Source: Vibrio sp. qd031
GTDB taxonomy: Bacteria; Pseudomonadota; Gammaproteobacteria; Enterobacterales; Vibrionaceae
Length of the DNA: 64,000 nucleotides
Assembly: GCF_002100145.1 (NCBI RefSeq)
Contig: NZ_JXQD01000002.1
Location: 124,001 to 188,000 of the forward strand
Direction: 5' to 3'
Part shown: piece by piece, positions 10,272-19,199 of the stretch
Layout of the letters: every line of letters starts with the position of its first letter
How positions within the stretch are numbered: the first letter of the stretch is position 1
Notes under the pieces: model-generated
Told to the model about the DNA's origin: nothing
Databases searched by the model: none
What the model saw: only the letters and a program-made list of their open reading frames with translations
Made by a program: the position numbers and the translations under genes

Positions 10272-11503
10272 CCATAACCACTATCGCAGAGCTGCCGGTA
10301 AACGCTCAAATCATTCGTAACCTCCAACAATTGGGCTATACAGATCTAACCCCAATACAGCAACAAGCGATTGAACCCATTTTGAACGGAGACGATATCC
10401 TAGCCGCCGCTCAAACGGGCACAGGGAAAACCGCCGCATTCGGCATACCAATGGCCGATAGGTTGCTTAACTCTGAGTTAACACTTGGCACACACCCAAA
10501 AATGTTGGTTCTTACGCCAACACGTGAGCTTGCGGCTCAGGTATTTGAAAATCTGCAGAGCATTACTCAAGACACGGGGCTTAAATGTGTTGTCGTTTAC
10601 GGTGGCGTCAGTTTTGGTGTTCAAGTGAATCATCTAAAAGCGGGTTGTGACATCTTAGTGGCAACGCCAGGGCGGCTTCTTGACCACTTATTTAAACGCA
10701 CTGTCTCTTTGAGCGAATTAAACTTGTGGGTACTGGATGAAGCAGACCGAATGCTCGATCTTGGGTTTAAACCCGATATTCAGCGCATCACTAAAAAGCT
10801 GTCTGGTGCCATTCAAACTCTATACTTTTCTGCGACTTACAAGAAGAATGTACGAGATCTAGCGCATCGGTTACTGAATACACCCACTGAGGTGACAGCG
10901 TCACAAGAGAACTCAGTGTCGGTCACTCTTGAAGAGCGTGTATACCAAATAGACAAACATAAAAAACCTGCCGCATTGGCGTATTTAATTGGGTCTAAAA
11001 ATTGGCGACAGGTACTGGTGTTTGTTAAAACCAAACAAGGCGCTGAGCAGTTGATCAAACAACTTAGGCTCGACGGTATCCAAGCCGAGAGTTTCCATGG
11101 TGACAAGAGCCAAGGTGCACGCTCGAAAGCGTTAGAACAATTTAAACAACAAAAGATTCGAGCATTAGTTGCCACAGACGTTGCGGCAAGAGGTATCGAT
11201 GTTCAGGCACTTGATCAAGTGATCAATTTTGATATGCCATTTAAAGCCGAGGATTATGTCCACAGAGTAGGGCGAACAGGCCGTGCAGGTCGCGAAGGGT
11301 TGGCCGTCAGTTTTGTCACTCGTCAGGATGAATCGATGTTAGAAAGCATTGAGCAGCTCATCGATCGCCGATTGGCAACGCAATGGTTGGAAGGGTTTGA
11401 GCCCAATTTTAACCAACCCGAGGTTTCAGAAGAAGCGCGCAGCCCTAGAAGACGCTCCAAAAGTAAAGAAAAGGCCAAACTCAAAAAGCGACTTGGTTAT
11501 TAG
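10268..11503 (+). CDS. DEAD-box RNA helicase, RhlE-like
   Basis: This 411-aa ATP-dependent RNA helicase has the Q motif (LGYTDLTPIQQQAI), Walker A AAQTGTGKT (about 47-55), the DEAD box VLDEADRMLDLGF, SAT in LYFSATYKK, and motif VI HRVGRTGRAGR. The basic C-tail SPRRRSKSKEKAKLKKRLGY is short, which fits the RhlE branch rather than DbpA or CsdA. It starts with GTG overlapping the acpH stop (GTGA), indicating translational coupling. Its likely role is ribosome assembly or RNA turnover, including in the cold. Confidence 0.88.
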   Translation: MTITTIAELPVNAQIIRNLQQLGYTDLTPIQQQAIEPILNGDDILAAAQTGTGKTAAFGIPMADRLLNSELTLGTHPKMLVLTPTRELAAQVFENLQSITQDTGLKCVVVYGGVSFGVQVNHLKAGCDILVATPGRLLDHLFKRTVSLSELNLWVLDEADRMLDLGFKPDIQRITKKLSGAIQTLYFSATYKKNVRDLAHRLLNTPTEVTASQENSVSVTLEERVYQIDKHKKPAALAYLIGSKNWRQVLVFVKTKQGAEQLIKQLRLDGIQAESFHGDKSQGARSKALEQFKQQKIRALVATDVAARGIDVQALDQVINFDMPFKAEDYVHRVGRTGRAGREGLAVSFVTRQDESMLESIEQLIDRRLATQWLEGFEPNFNQPEVSEEARSPRRRSKSKEKAKLKKRLGY

Positions 11504-11518
11504 ACTGACAGCGGGGGA

Positions 11519-12547
11519 TTATTGGTCCCCCTCCAATTGCATCGCCTGGTACTGCTTTATGCCAGCAACCAACAGGTCAATAGCGGTTTCAGTAACCCCG
11601 TTATGAGTGACGAAGCGCATTGGGTTACCTGGCGTTACCAAAATCCCTTTATCCATTAAATGCGCGCACAACGCTTCACCGTCTAATTTGTCGGGACACT
11701 TAGCAAATACAATGTTGGTTTGCACAAATTGAGTATTGACCGACCAACCTTGTATCTTATTGAGCTCGTTCGCGAGATATTGCGCGTTTTGGTGGTCGAT
11801 GCGAAGTTGAGGAATAGGGTTCTGCAACACCATTTTTCCCGCAGCGGCAAGAATGCCCGCCTGACGCATTCCACCACCCAGCATTTTGCGAATGCGTCGA
11901 GCTTTTTCAATATACTCGCGATCGCCAAGCAGCAACGACCCAACAGGCGCTCCCAAGCCTTTCGACAAGCAGATGGTAATGGAGTCAAAAGGGGCGACAA
12001 GTTTGGCAATGTCTATGTCCAAGGCGGTAGCGGCATTATAGATACGAGCACCATCTAAGTGCAGTTTTAACTGATGACGCTCGGCAAACTGACGAGCTTG
12101 CTGTAAATACTCGAGCGAAAGCACTTTTCCATTAATGGTGTTTTCAAGACTCAGCAAGCGGGTACGAGCAAAATGAAAGTCAGCGGGTTTAACGGCTGCT
12201 GTTAACTTATCAAAGTCTAACGATCCGTCTGGATTGTTTTCTATCGGCTGGGGTTGAATTGAGCCCAGTACCGCAGCACCACCAGCCTCGTAGCGATAGT
12301 TATGAGCTTGCTGTCCACATAAGTATTCATCACCTCTATCACAATGTGCCATAAGTGCGAGTAAGTTGGCTTGCGTTCCTGAAGCAACAAACAACGCTGA
12401 TTCAAACCCATGCCTTGCTGCGGCCCAGTGTTCAAGATCATTTACTGTAGGATCGTCACCATAAACGTCGTCACCAACTTTGGCCTGGGCCATACATTGG
12501 CGCATTGCCTCACTGGGCTGAGTTACTGTGTCTGAACGAAAGTCCAT
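11519..12547 (-). CDS. ltaE: Low-specificity L-threonine aldolase
   Basis: This is a PLP enzyme cleaving threonine or allo-threonine to glycine and acetaldehyde (342 aa, the usual size). The N-terminal DFRSDTVTQPSEAMR, the pocket sequence FVASGTQANLLAL, and the Schiff-base lysine in CLSKGLGAPVGSLL are all intact. HLDGARIYNAA supplies the PLP-contacting Asp. It converges with the helicase gene and lies immediately downstream of a Nudix hydrolase gene on the same strand, probably in one transcript. Confidence 0.92.
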   Translation of the reverse strand: MDFRSDTVTQPSEAMRQCMAQAKVGDDVYGDDPTVNDLEHWAAARHGFESALFVASGTQANLLALMAHCDRGDEYLCGQQAHNYRYEAGGAAVLGSIQPQPIENNPDGSLDFDKLTAAVKPADFHFARTRLLSLENTINGKVLSLEYLQQARQFAERHQLKLHLDGARIYNAATALDIDIAKLVAPFDSITICLSKGLGAPVGSLLLGDREYIEKARRIRKMLGGGMRQAGILAAAGKMVLQNPIPQLRIDHQNAQYLANELNKIQGWSVNTQFVQTNIVFAKCPDKLDGEALCAHLMDKGILVTPGNPMRFVTHNGVTETAIDLLVAGIKQYQAMQLEGDQ

Positions 12548-12558
12548 ATTGTCTCCAT

Positions 12559-13077
12559 TTAACTAATAAGTCTGTTTAACTTGGCTTTGTAGATGAGCCC
12601 GATAGTCTTTGAGTCCACTATCGCGCCTGTTGCTATCGCCTGCTCAATATCAGCTAACGCCATAACCACAACTTCAATGAGTTCATCGTCGTCTAGGTTA
12701 AGCGGGTGGGAGAGTGATGCTTCGCTTGCAACAAACAGGTGCTGTTTTTCGTCACAAAACCCTACCAGCGGTAGCATGACGCCTAAGGCTTGCCAATGCG
12801 AGGCTGTGTAACCCGTTTCTTCCTGAAGTTCACGTTTAGCTGCCGCTAATGGCTGTTCATTTAGCTCTAACGTTCCTGCAGGCAATTCTAAGATCCAAGA
12901 TTGAATGCTTGGACGATACTGTTTTACCAGAACTATCTCACCGGTAGATGTGACTGGAAGAATAACGGCAGCACCGGGATGTTGAATGCAAGTATGCACA
13001 ATCTCTTTTTGGTTGGGCAAGGTCAATATTTGTTCAACTAACGCTATACCTTTCCATCTATGCCTTGTTATGCTCAT
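12559..13077 (-). CDS. Nudix hydrolase, ADP-ribose pyrophosphatase-like
   Basis: This roughly 172-aa hydrolase of nucleoside-diphosphate derivatives carries a complete Nudix box, [20 protein letters not shown] followed by TGY. The flanking [20 protein letters not shown] is characteristic of the ADP-ribose/NudF branch. A TTG four codons upstream is open, but the ATG at 13077, preceded by a weak GGTG, is preferred. It sits just upstream of ltaE. The exact substrate is inferred, not shown. Confidence 0.82.
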   Translation of the reverse strand: MSITRHRWKGIALVEQILTLPNQKEIVHTCIQHPGAAVILPVTSTGEIVLVKQYRPSIQSWILELPAGTLELNEQPLAAAKRELQEETGYTASHWQALGVMLPLVGFCDEKQHLFVASEASLSHPLNLDDDELIEVVVMALADIEQAIATGAIVDSKTIGLIYKAKLNRLIS

Positions 13078-13345
13078 ATCACCACGCAATTGTAAGAATT
13101 TGTGTCTGCATTGACTAAATACTGTATCTAGGTCAATAAACCGTTTCTGTTAGTTAATTACTATCTAGGCAACACGGTAGTGTGACCTGCATCATGCATT
13201 CTTTAGTTATAGACTCAGTAAATGATGAAACAGTAGTTAATCAACAACAAGGTAAATTAGACCAAAGTAATGGTTGTAACTCTTTGTTAACAATTGTATA
13301 ACTTATTGCGTAGGTTGCAGAAAATGGATGTCTGGAGAAGTCAAA

Positions 13346-15022
13346 ATGCAACAAGTTGTAACCATGCCCGTTGAGCGCCAGTCTCATGCACAACTCGCGT
13401 TGCGCTCAGAGCGAATTAATCAATTAGTCTCGGCTCTATCAGAGGGTGTTTACGAGCGTGAGCACACCATAAAGTTGTGTTTATTGGCTGCTCTAAGCGG
13501 AGAAAGCGTATTCTTACTCGGCCCTCCAGGAATCGCAAAAAGTCTAATCGCAAAACGCCTTATCCAAGCCTTTGAAGACAGTAGCTATTTTGAATATCTC
13601 ATGACCCGTTTTTCGACACCAGAAGAGGTTTTTGGACCCTTAAGTATCCAAGAGCTTAAGGATAACGGCCGATATGTGCGCTTAACTCAAGGATACCTTC
13701 CCACAGCTAAGGTGGTATTTTTAGATGAAATCTGGAAAGCAGGCCCAGCAATACTCAATACTCTATTGACGGTGGTAAACGAGAAAACTTTCAAAAACGG
13801 CGCCGATATTGAACAAGTACCAATGCGACTCTTGATCTCAGCGTCAAACGAGTTGCCAGAGCAAGACAGTGGATTAGAAGCGCTGTATGACAGGATGCTG
13901 GTTAGAGTGTTTGTCAATCGCATTCAAAATAAGCAAAACTTTCGCTCAATGTTGACAGTAGGCACACCTCAAGAGGCGGTCATGCCCGCGGGTTTAGCCA
14001 TCACAAATAAAGAATATCACCAATGGCAAAGTGAACTCGACACCATTGAACTCAGTGAAGGCATTTTCGAGAAACTGTATCAGCTTAAATTACTATTAGA
14101 AGCTCGCATGGACAGAGTACAGGATAAAACCATCGCGCAAGATCTCTATGTGTCTGACCGACGATGGAAAAAGTCGGTACGTTTGCTCAAGGCAAGTGCC
14201 TTTTTTTGTGGCCGTAAAACCATTAATCCATTGGATTTAGTGCTTATCCAAGACTGTTTATGGAACAGTCCCGAGTCGCGCAAAATTGTCCGCGAAGTCA
14301 TCGAAAATTTCGCCATTCGCGTTGCGTTTGACCAACAAATTATCCGCGAAAAACTGGAGGAACTTCAGCAGACCATTTCCGATATTCAAATTGACGTTGA
14401 ATCCGCGTTTTCGCTTGAATTGAAATTCGAATCAGGAACAGGCCTTTTAGCAAAAGACAGCTTTTATTGCGACGTACCGGATCTTAAGCGTTTTAAAGTA
14501 GGTCGTATTGAAGGTTTGGTTAAATTGGCGATTTTACAGCCTAATCTTTCTGTGCACGAGCAGGACAAAGGCGACAGCCGTTGGGTCTATGTAGCAGAAA
14601 AAGATCTGAAAGAGGTGATCTCCGCAGGTGGCAAAGAAGTGTATGGCTACGTAAATGAAAACCCGAATCTGTGCCAACTAACTTTCTCACTTGATGCCGA
14701 TGATAGGCTCGTCATTAAAGACATTGCCAATCGCGCGGTACTGGTTGCGCCTGTTGCTCGAGAAGTTGACCTAGACCAACTCGCCTCGTGGAGTGGATCT
14801 TCGCAAAAAGCATTAGCTGAGTTTGAAGCACTCAAACATCAATTGTTGAAAGCAAAAAGTAATTTTCATTCAGCGCTACCGCACAACTTCATCGAGCCAG
14901 AATTACCTGCTGCCATGGAAAATGGGCTTATTTCACTGACTAGAGCGTTAGAGAATGCGCAACAAAAAATGGAAAAACAAGCTTTTAGGATCCGCAGCCT
15001 ACCAGAGATTTTTGGGGAGTAA
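13346..15022 (+). CDS. ravA: MoxR-family AAA+ ATPase RavA
   Basis: This roughly 558-aa hexameric AAA+ ATPase of the MoxR family works with the VWA protein ViaA. Walker A is GPPGIAKS (about 59-66), Walker B VVFLDEIWKAG, and sensor 1 RLLISASNELPEQ. The C-terminal discs contain the LARA-type domain found in RavA. An upstream ATG at 13328 is in frame, but the ATG at 13346 has GGAG eight bases before it and is preferred. viaA follows 2 bp later. In E. coli the pair affects respiratory complexes and aminoglycoside uptake. Confidence 0.9.
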   Translation: MQQVVTMPVERQSHAQLALRSERINQLVSALSEGVYEREHTIKLCLLAALSGESVFLLGPPGIAKSLIAKRLIQAFEDSSYFEYLMTRFSTPEEVFGPLSIQELKDNGRYVRLTQGYLPTAKVVFLDEIWKAGPAILNTLLTVVNEKTFKNGADIEQVPMRLLISASNELPEQDSGLEALYDRMLVRVFVNRIQNKQNFRSMLTVGTPQEAVMPAGLAITNKEYHQWQSELDTIELSEGIFEKLYQLKLLLEARMDRVQDKTIAQDLYVSDRRWKKSVRLLKASAFFCGRKTINPLDLVLIQDCLWNSPESRKIVREVIENFAIRVAFDQQIIREKLEELQQTISDIQIDVESAFSLELKFESGTGLLAKDSFYCDVPDLKRFKVGRIEGLVKLAILQPNLSVHEQDKGDSRWVYVAEKDLKEVISAGGKEVYGYVNENPNLCQLTFSLDADDRLVIKDIANRAVLVAPVAREVDLDQLASWSGSSQKALAEFEALKHQLLKAKSNFHSALPHNFIEPELPAAMENGLISLTRALENAQQKMEKQAFRIRSLPEIFGE

Positions 15023-15024
15023 CT

Positions 15025-16473
15025 ATGCTCGGTATTGATGCACTTCACTTAGCACTGTCGGCCGTCGAATCTGGGATGCTTGAGGCTGCTGTCAGCGATC
15101 TGGTGACGAAAACGGCGTTAATACCTGTCGCACAAAAGCGTGGAGTTGGACGTTCTGTAAAATCTCAAATTAAAGTGTGGAAAGCAAAGACTAAAAGTCG
15201 TGCTAGCCATGTATGTGAAACCGAACAGTTTGCTGATGAAATCAATCACTACCAGTCGGTGATCCAGCTGACAGAAGATCAGTTTATGCGGCAATTTGAC
15301 GATATTGTTGACGCCATTTTGCCTAGTTCCGATTTTTACGAGCAAGCTAATCGGTTTAAACATGGTACTCAACGCCATGACAATCCAATGTTTCCCCACC
15401 ATTTTTGTCGCCACTGGTACGCCACGATAGAAGACAGTATTAAAGTCGCACAGTCGAAGCAAATAGAATTGGACAAAGAACGGCTGCTCGCAGACATCTA
15501 CCGAAAGCTTGAGACATTAAGCCAAATGGATGAAGTCACCGTAAGCGGTGAGGAAGGGCAGTTGGGCCAGCTTTGGGACATGGCCGGTGCAAAGTTAAGT
15601 CGCAGCGATTTTACAGCGATTAAGCAAACCGCCACATTTTTAAGTAAACACCACCAGCTTCATCAAATCGCCCAAGAGTTAGGCCGAATGGCAGGCGAGA
15701 TAGATGACCCAGACCTTAACGTTACACTTGCCGAAGAGTTGGTATTTGTTGAAGAAACTTCCGATGAAGCAACGGACGACATCGTCGGTATTCATGAAAG
15801 CGATGATCTGAATAAGTTGTTGCCAAACGAAACCATGTTCTTGGCCTATCCTGAGTTAGAGACCATATTTTACAAGCATATGGCTGACAAAAGGTTGATG
15901 ACGTATCGAACGCAAGGCAAAGCTCGCACTGTGCGCAAACTCGAGGCTCATACTCCGGCCCACAAGGACGCCGTAATAGAAAAGGGCCCAATCATCATTT
16001 GTGTTGATGCCTCTGGTTCTATGTCTGGCTTTCCTGAGCGATGTGCTAAGGCCATGGCCTACGCATTATTGCAAATAGCATTAACCGACAAGCGCGAGTG
16101 TTTAGTCTATCTGTTTTCTACCCAACACATCAGTTATCAGATGACTGAAGCAGATGGCCTTAAGGAAGCGGCGAATTTTTTAAGTTACAAATTTCATGGT
16201 GGTACAGCGTTTGAACCGGTTATGGAAGATGCCGTAAATCAAATGGAAAAAAGTCAGTTTAGAAATGCCGACATGTTAGTGATTTCTGACTTCATCTCAC
16301 CAAAGCTATCTGAAGGGCTAGTACAAAAAATGAATAGTCTTTCCAGTGATCACAACCGTTTCCACGCATTAACGCTATCAAAATTCAGTAACCCAGAACT
16401 GTTGGGAATGTACAACAAAACATGGCATTACCACCCGACAGTGATGGAAAAACTAATGAAGTTTCGTAAATGA
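15025..16473 (+). CDS. viaA: VWA domain protein ViaA
   Basis: This 482-aa partner of RavA has a C-terminal von Willebrand factor A domain with an intact MIDAS motif, DASGSMSG, near residue 329, plus a later HGGTAFEPVM threonine loop. The N-terminal part is helical and typical of ViaA. A strong GGGGAG precedes the ATG by five bases, overlapping the end of ravA. A hairpin terminator follows, so ravA-viaA is a two-gene operon. Confidence 0.9.
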   Translation: MLGIDALHLALSAVESGMLEAAVSDLVTKTALIPVAQKRGVGRSVKSQIKVWKAKTKSRASHVCETEQFADEINHYQSVIQLTEDQFMRQFDDIVDAILPSSDFYEQANRFKHGTQRHDNPMFPHHFCRHWYATIEDSIKVAQSKQIELDKERLLADIYRKLETLSQMDEVTVSGEEGQLGQLWDMAGAKLSRSDFTAIKQTATFLSKHHQLHQIAQELGRMAGEIDDPDLNVTLAEELVFVEETSDEATDDIVGIHESDDLNKLLPNETMFLAYPELETIFYKHMADKRLMTYRTQGKARTVRKLEAHTPAHKDAVIEKGPIIICVDASGSMSGFPERCAKAMAYALLQIALTDKRECLVYLFSTQHISYQMTEADGLKEAANFLSYKFHGGTAFEPVMEDAVNQMEKSQFRNADMLVISDFISPKLSEGLVQKMNSLSSDHNRFHALTLSKFSNPELLGMYNKTWHYHPTVMEKLMKFRK

Positions 16474-16501
16474 TGCCGTTACCAAAAAGTAAAGCCAGTA
16501 C

Positions 16502-16535
16502 AAAACAGGCACTCATTTGAGTGCCTGTTTTATTT
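16502..16535. terminator. Bidirectional terminator after viaA
   Basis: A 14-bp perfect stem (16502-16515 with 16518-16531) is flanked by AAAA and TTTT ATTT. It separates viaA from the convergent glucosidase gene. Confidence 0.85.
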
Positions 16536-16541
16536 CGACGA

Positions 16542-18176
16542 TTAACTAAGTTCGACTACAAAGGATTCGTAAGGGTATAACGTTAACGAGCCACCAATGC
16601 TAGCCCTAGCCGTATAGTTAGTTAAAAGTGTTGTCGCTGTTTTTTCGCAATATTGCTGCGGCAACTCCACCACACATTCCTCACCGCCAAAATTGCTCAC
16701 GATCAGCAGTTGATGATCATTGTCTTGACGCACATAGGCAAACAAGCTTGGATGGTCTTCAAACAGTGGTAAAAACTCCCCATAAACGATAACTGGGTAC
16801 TGTTTACGTAACTTAATGAGCGCTTGATAGTGGTAGAACACAGAATCGGTGTCATGGAGTGCGTCTGCAACATTGATTTGATTATAGTTTGGGTTTAAAT
16901 CGATCCAGGGTGTACCCTGAGTAAATCCTGCGTTATCTTCACTGGTCCATTGCATAGGGGTACGAGCATTGTCGCGACTGTTTTCATGGATTGCTGCTAA
17001 CATATGTTCATGAGATACACCGGACTCAGTTTTCACTTTATAGAAGTTTAATGTTTCTATATCGCGATACTTATCTAGAGTGTCAAAAGCGACGTTGGTC
17101 ATACCAATCTCTTCACCTTGATAGATGTAAGGTGTGCCTTTTAACATATGCAGCGAGGTCGCCAACATCTTAGCCGACTCAACGCGATAGTTCTTGTCGT
17201 CACCAAACTTAGAGACAATACGTGGTAGATCATGGTTGTTCCAGAATAATGAATTCCAGCCTTCATTACCCAATTCGACCTGCCACTTGGTTAACACTCG
17301 TTTTAGGGCACTAAGATCGAGGGCTTTTGGATTCCACTTGTCGCCGTGTTCCCAGGTGAGGGTAATGTGTTCAAATTGAAACACCATTGAAAGCTCATCG
17401 CGTTTGGGGTCAGAGTACAATTTTGCTATCTCAGGTGTTGCATCCCAAGTTTCACCCACAGTCAGCAGCGCTTTATCCCCAAATGTCTGCTTGTTCATCT
17501 GTTGTAAAAGTGGGTGTAACCGTGGTCCGTTACCACTAATACCTTTATCGATCTGCTTACCAATCAGGTCGATAACATCTAATCTAAATCCGCCAATGCC
17601 TTTGTCTATCCACCAGTTCATCATTTTATGAACTTCTTCGGCCACTTTTGGGTTTTCCCAGTTGAGATCAGGTTGTCTTTTCGAAAATAGATGGAAGAAA
17701 TACTGGCCCGTGTTTGCGTCAAACTCCCAAGCTGGGCCGCCAAACACAGATTCAAAGTAGTTAATATCGCCCTTTTTCGGCGGCTCATCTTTCCATATGT
17801 AATAGTCTCGATATGGGTTGTCTTTGGATTTTTGAGCCTCCAAAAACCATGGATGTTCATCAGAGGTGTGATTGACCACTAAATCCATCACCACTTTAAT
17901 ACCTCGATCGTTGGCTTGATCGAGCAACTCTTGCATATCCTCCATGGTGCCAAACTCTTTTGCAATCGCGCAATAGTCAGAGATATCATAGCCGTTATCA
18001 TCCATCGGCGACTGATACACTGGTGACAACCAAATAACATCAATACCAAGCAACTTTAAGTAATCGAGTTTAGAAATAACCCCTTTTAAATCACCAATAC
18101 CATCACTGTTTGAGTCGTAAAAGCTGCGAGGGTAAATCTGATATACCACTGAGTCGTGCCACCATTGCTTTTGCAT
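16542..18176 (-). CDS. Alpha-glucosidase, GH13 (oligo-1,6-glucosidase-like)
   Basis: This 544-aa cytoplasmic glycoside hydrolase has no signal peptide. All GH13 regions are present: DLVVNHTSDEHPWF (about 98-111), GGFRLDVIDLIGK with nucleophile D200, GETWDATPE with acid/base E242, and WNNHDLPR with D316. The Val after the nucleophile Asp is the usual mark of alpha-1,4-type rather than strict alpha-1,6 preference. Trehalose-6-phosphate hydrolase is a close alternative that cannot be excluded. It is transcribed divergently from a LysR regulator, with two palindromes between them. Confidence 0.85.
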   Translation of the reverse strand: MQKQWWHDSVVYQIYPRSFYDSNSDGIGDLKGVISKLDYLKLLGIDVIWLSPVYQSPMDDNGYDISDYCAIAKEFGTMEDMQELLDQANDRGIKVVMDLVVNHTSDEHPWFLEAQKSKDNPYRDYYIWKDEPPKKGDINYFESVFGGPAWEFDANTGQYFFHLFSKRQPDLNWENPKVAEEVHKMMNWWIDKGIGGFRLDVIDLIGKQIDKGISGNGPRLHPLLQQMNKQTFGDKALLTVGETWDATPEIAKLYSDPKRDELSMVFQFEHITLTWEHGDKWNPKALDLSALKRVLTKWQVELGNEGWNSLFWNNHDLPRIVSKFGDDKNYRVESAKMLATSLHMLKGTPYIYQGEEIGMTNVAFDTLDKYRDIETLNFYKVKTESGVSHEHMLAAIHENSRDNARTPMQWTSEDNAGFTQGTPWIDLNPNYNQINVADALHDTDSVFYHYQALIKLRKQYPVIVYGEFLPLFEDHPSLFAYVRQDNDHQLLIVSNFGGEECVVELPQQYCEKTATTLLTNYTARASIGGSLTLYPYESFVVELS

Positions 18177-18239
18177 TGAGTTATCGCCTTAGTTAATTGA
18201 GAACACTAAAACAATAGCAAAATCTCTGACAAAAAGAAG

Positions 18240-18274
18240 ATCACTAATCGCTATAGTGATATAGGAATTTCCTA
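18240..18274. promoter_or_regulatory. Tandem palindromes in the glucosidase/LysR divergent promoter
   Basis: ATCACTA and TAGTGAT form a 7-bp inverted repeat with a 7-base spacer (18240-18260). One base later comes the 13-base palindrome TAGGAATTTCCTA (18262-18274). Both lie between the two divergent starts, a usual place for a LysR-type binding site. Confidence 0.5.
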
Positions 18275-18317
18275 ATTCATGGCATACTGAACGCATCCCA
18301 CCAAATGTGATAATACC

Positions 18318-19199
18318 ATGTTCAAAAAATACACCTACTTTCTAGCCGTTGCACGCTATCTTTCATTAAAGCAAGCGGCCACACAATTGGGAATTTCACA
18401 ACCCACTTTATCACTAAGTATTAGTAACTTAGAGAAAGAAATGGGAGTTAAGCTATTTCATCGACGTTCTAAGGGCGTAGAGCTAACAGAGTATGGCGAA
18501 GCGCTAGTAGAGCACGCAACAACTGTACAAGCTGAATCGGCGCAGTTTCGTAATCATATCCAAAGACTGCAACTTCGTGAATTAGGTCAAATTAAATTAG
18601 GCGTTGGTGAAGCGTGGTGGGAGTGTTTTGTGAAACAGACGATTTACAGTTTTAGAGAGCATTACCCCGATGCACTGTTTCATTTTCAATTTGGCAATAA
18701 CCTGCGACTGTTTGAGTTACTTTTAGCAGGGGAAATCGACCTGTTTATTGGTCATGAAATAGACATCGATGCTCTCTCTAACGATGTGAAATTTACACCG
18801 CTATTTACAGATAGCGAATGGCTGTATGTCAGTCAGGAGCATCCTTTAGTTAATGAGCAAACCGTATCAGACTTCCCTCTATTGGCCGTAACACCCTATA
18901 TGTCGAGGCACTCTTTAAGGGGGGTAAAGCAAAAAAAAACGCTGTCTCATCAAGTCCAATATGAAATTGATTCACTCTACGCCAGTTTAGACATTGTCTT
19001 GCATAGCGATGCAGTCATGCCCTATACAGATAAAATGGCACTGTGGCTAGAGCAAAGAGGTTTGCGTGCGGTGGTACCAACACACCCTAAAACAGGCGTT
19101 GTAGGTGTCTATTGGAGAGCAGATTCAATGACTGGCGTGACACGGTCACTTATGAGCGAATTGGAGCACGCCAGTCATAGATTTATCGAGCAGGTTTGA
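18318..19199 (+). CDS. LysR family transcriptional regulator
   Basis: This 293-aa regulator has an N-terminal winged helix-turn-helix (about 1-60, SLKQAATQLGISQPTLSLSISNLEKEMGVKLFHR), then a linker helix and an effector-binding domain. It is divergent from the GH13 glucosidase gene, with candidate operators between, so control of that gene is plausible but inferred. Its 3' end overlaps the convergent COG3044 ATPase gene by 17 bp. Confidence 0.85.
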   Translation: MFKKYTYFLAVARYLSLKQAATQLGISQPTLSLSISNLEKEMGVKLFHRRSKGVELTEYGEALVEHATTVQAESAQFRNHIQRLQLRELGQIKLGVGEAWWECFVKQTIYSFREHYPDALFHFQFGNNLRLFELLLAGEIDLFIGHEIDIDALSNDVKFTPLFTDSEWLYVSQEHPLVNEQTVSDFPLLAVTPYMSRHSLRGVKQKKTLSHQVQYEIDSLYASLDIVLHSDAVMPYTDKMALWLEQRGLRAVVPTHPKTGVVGVYWRADSMTGVTRSLMSELEHASHRFIEQV

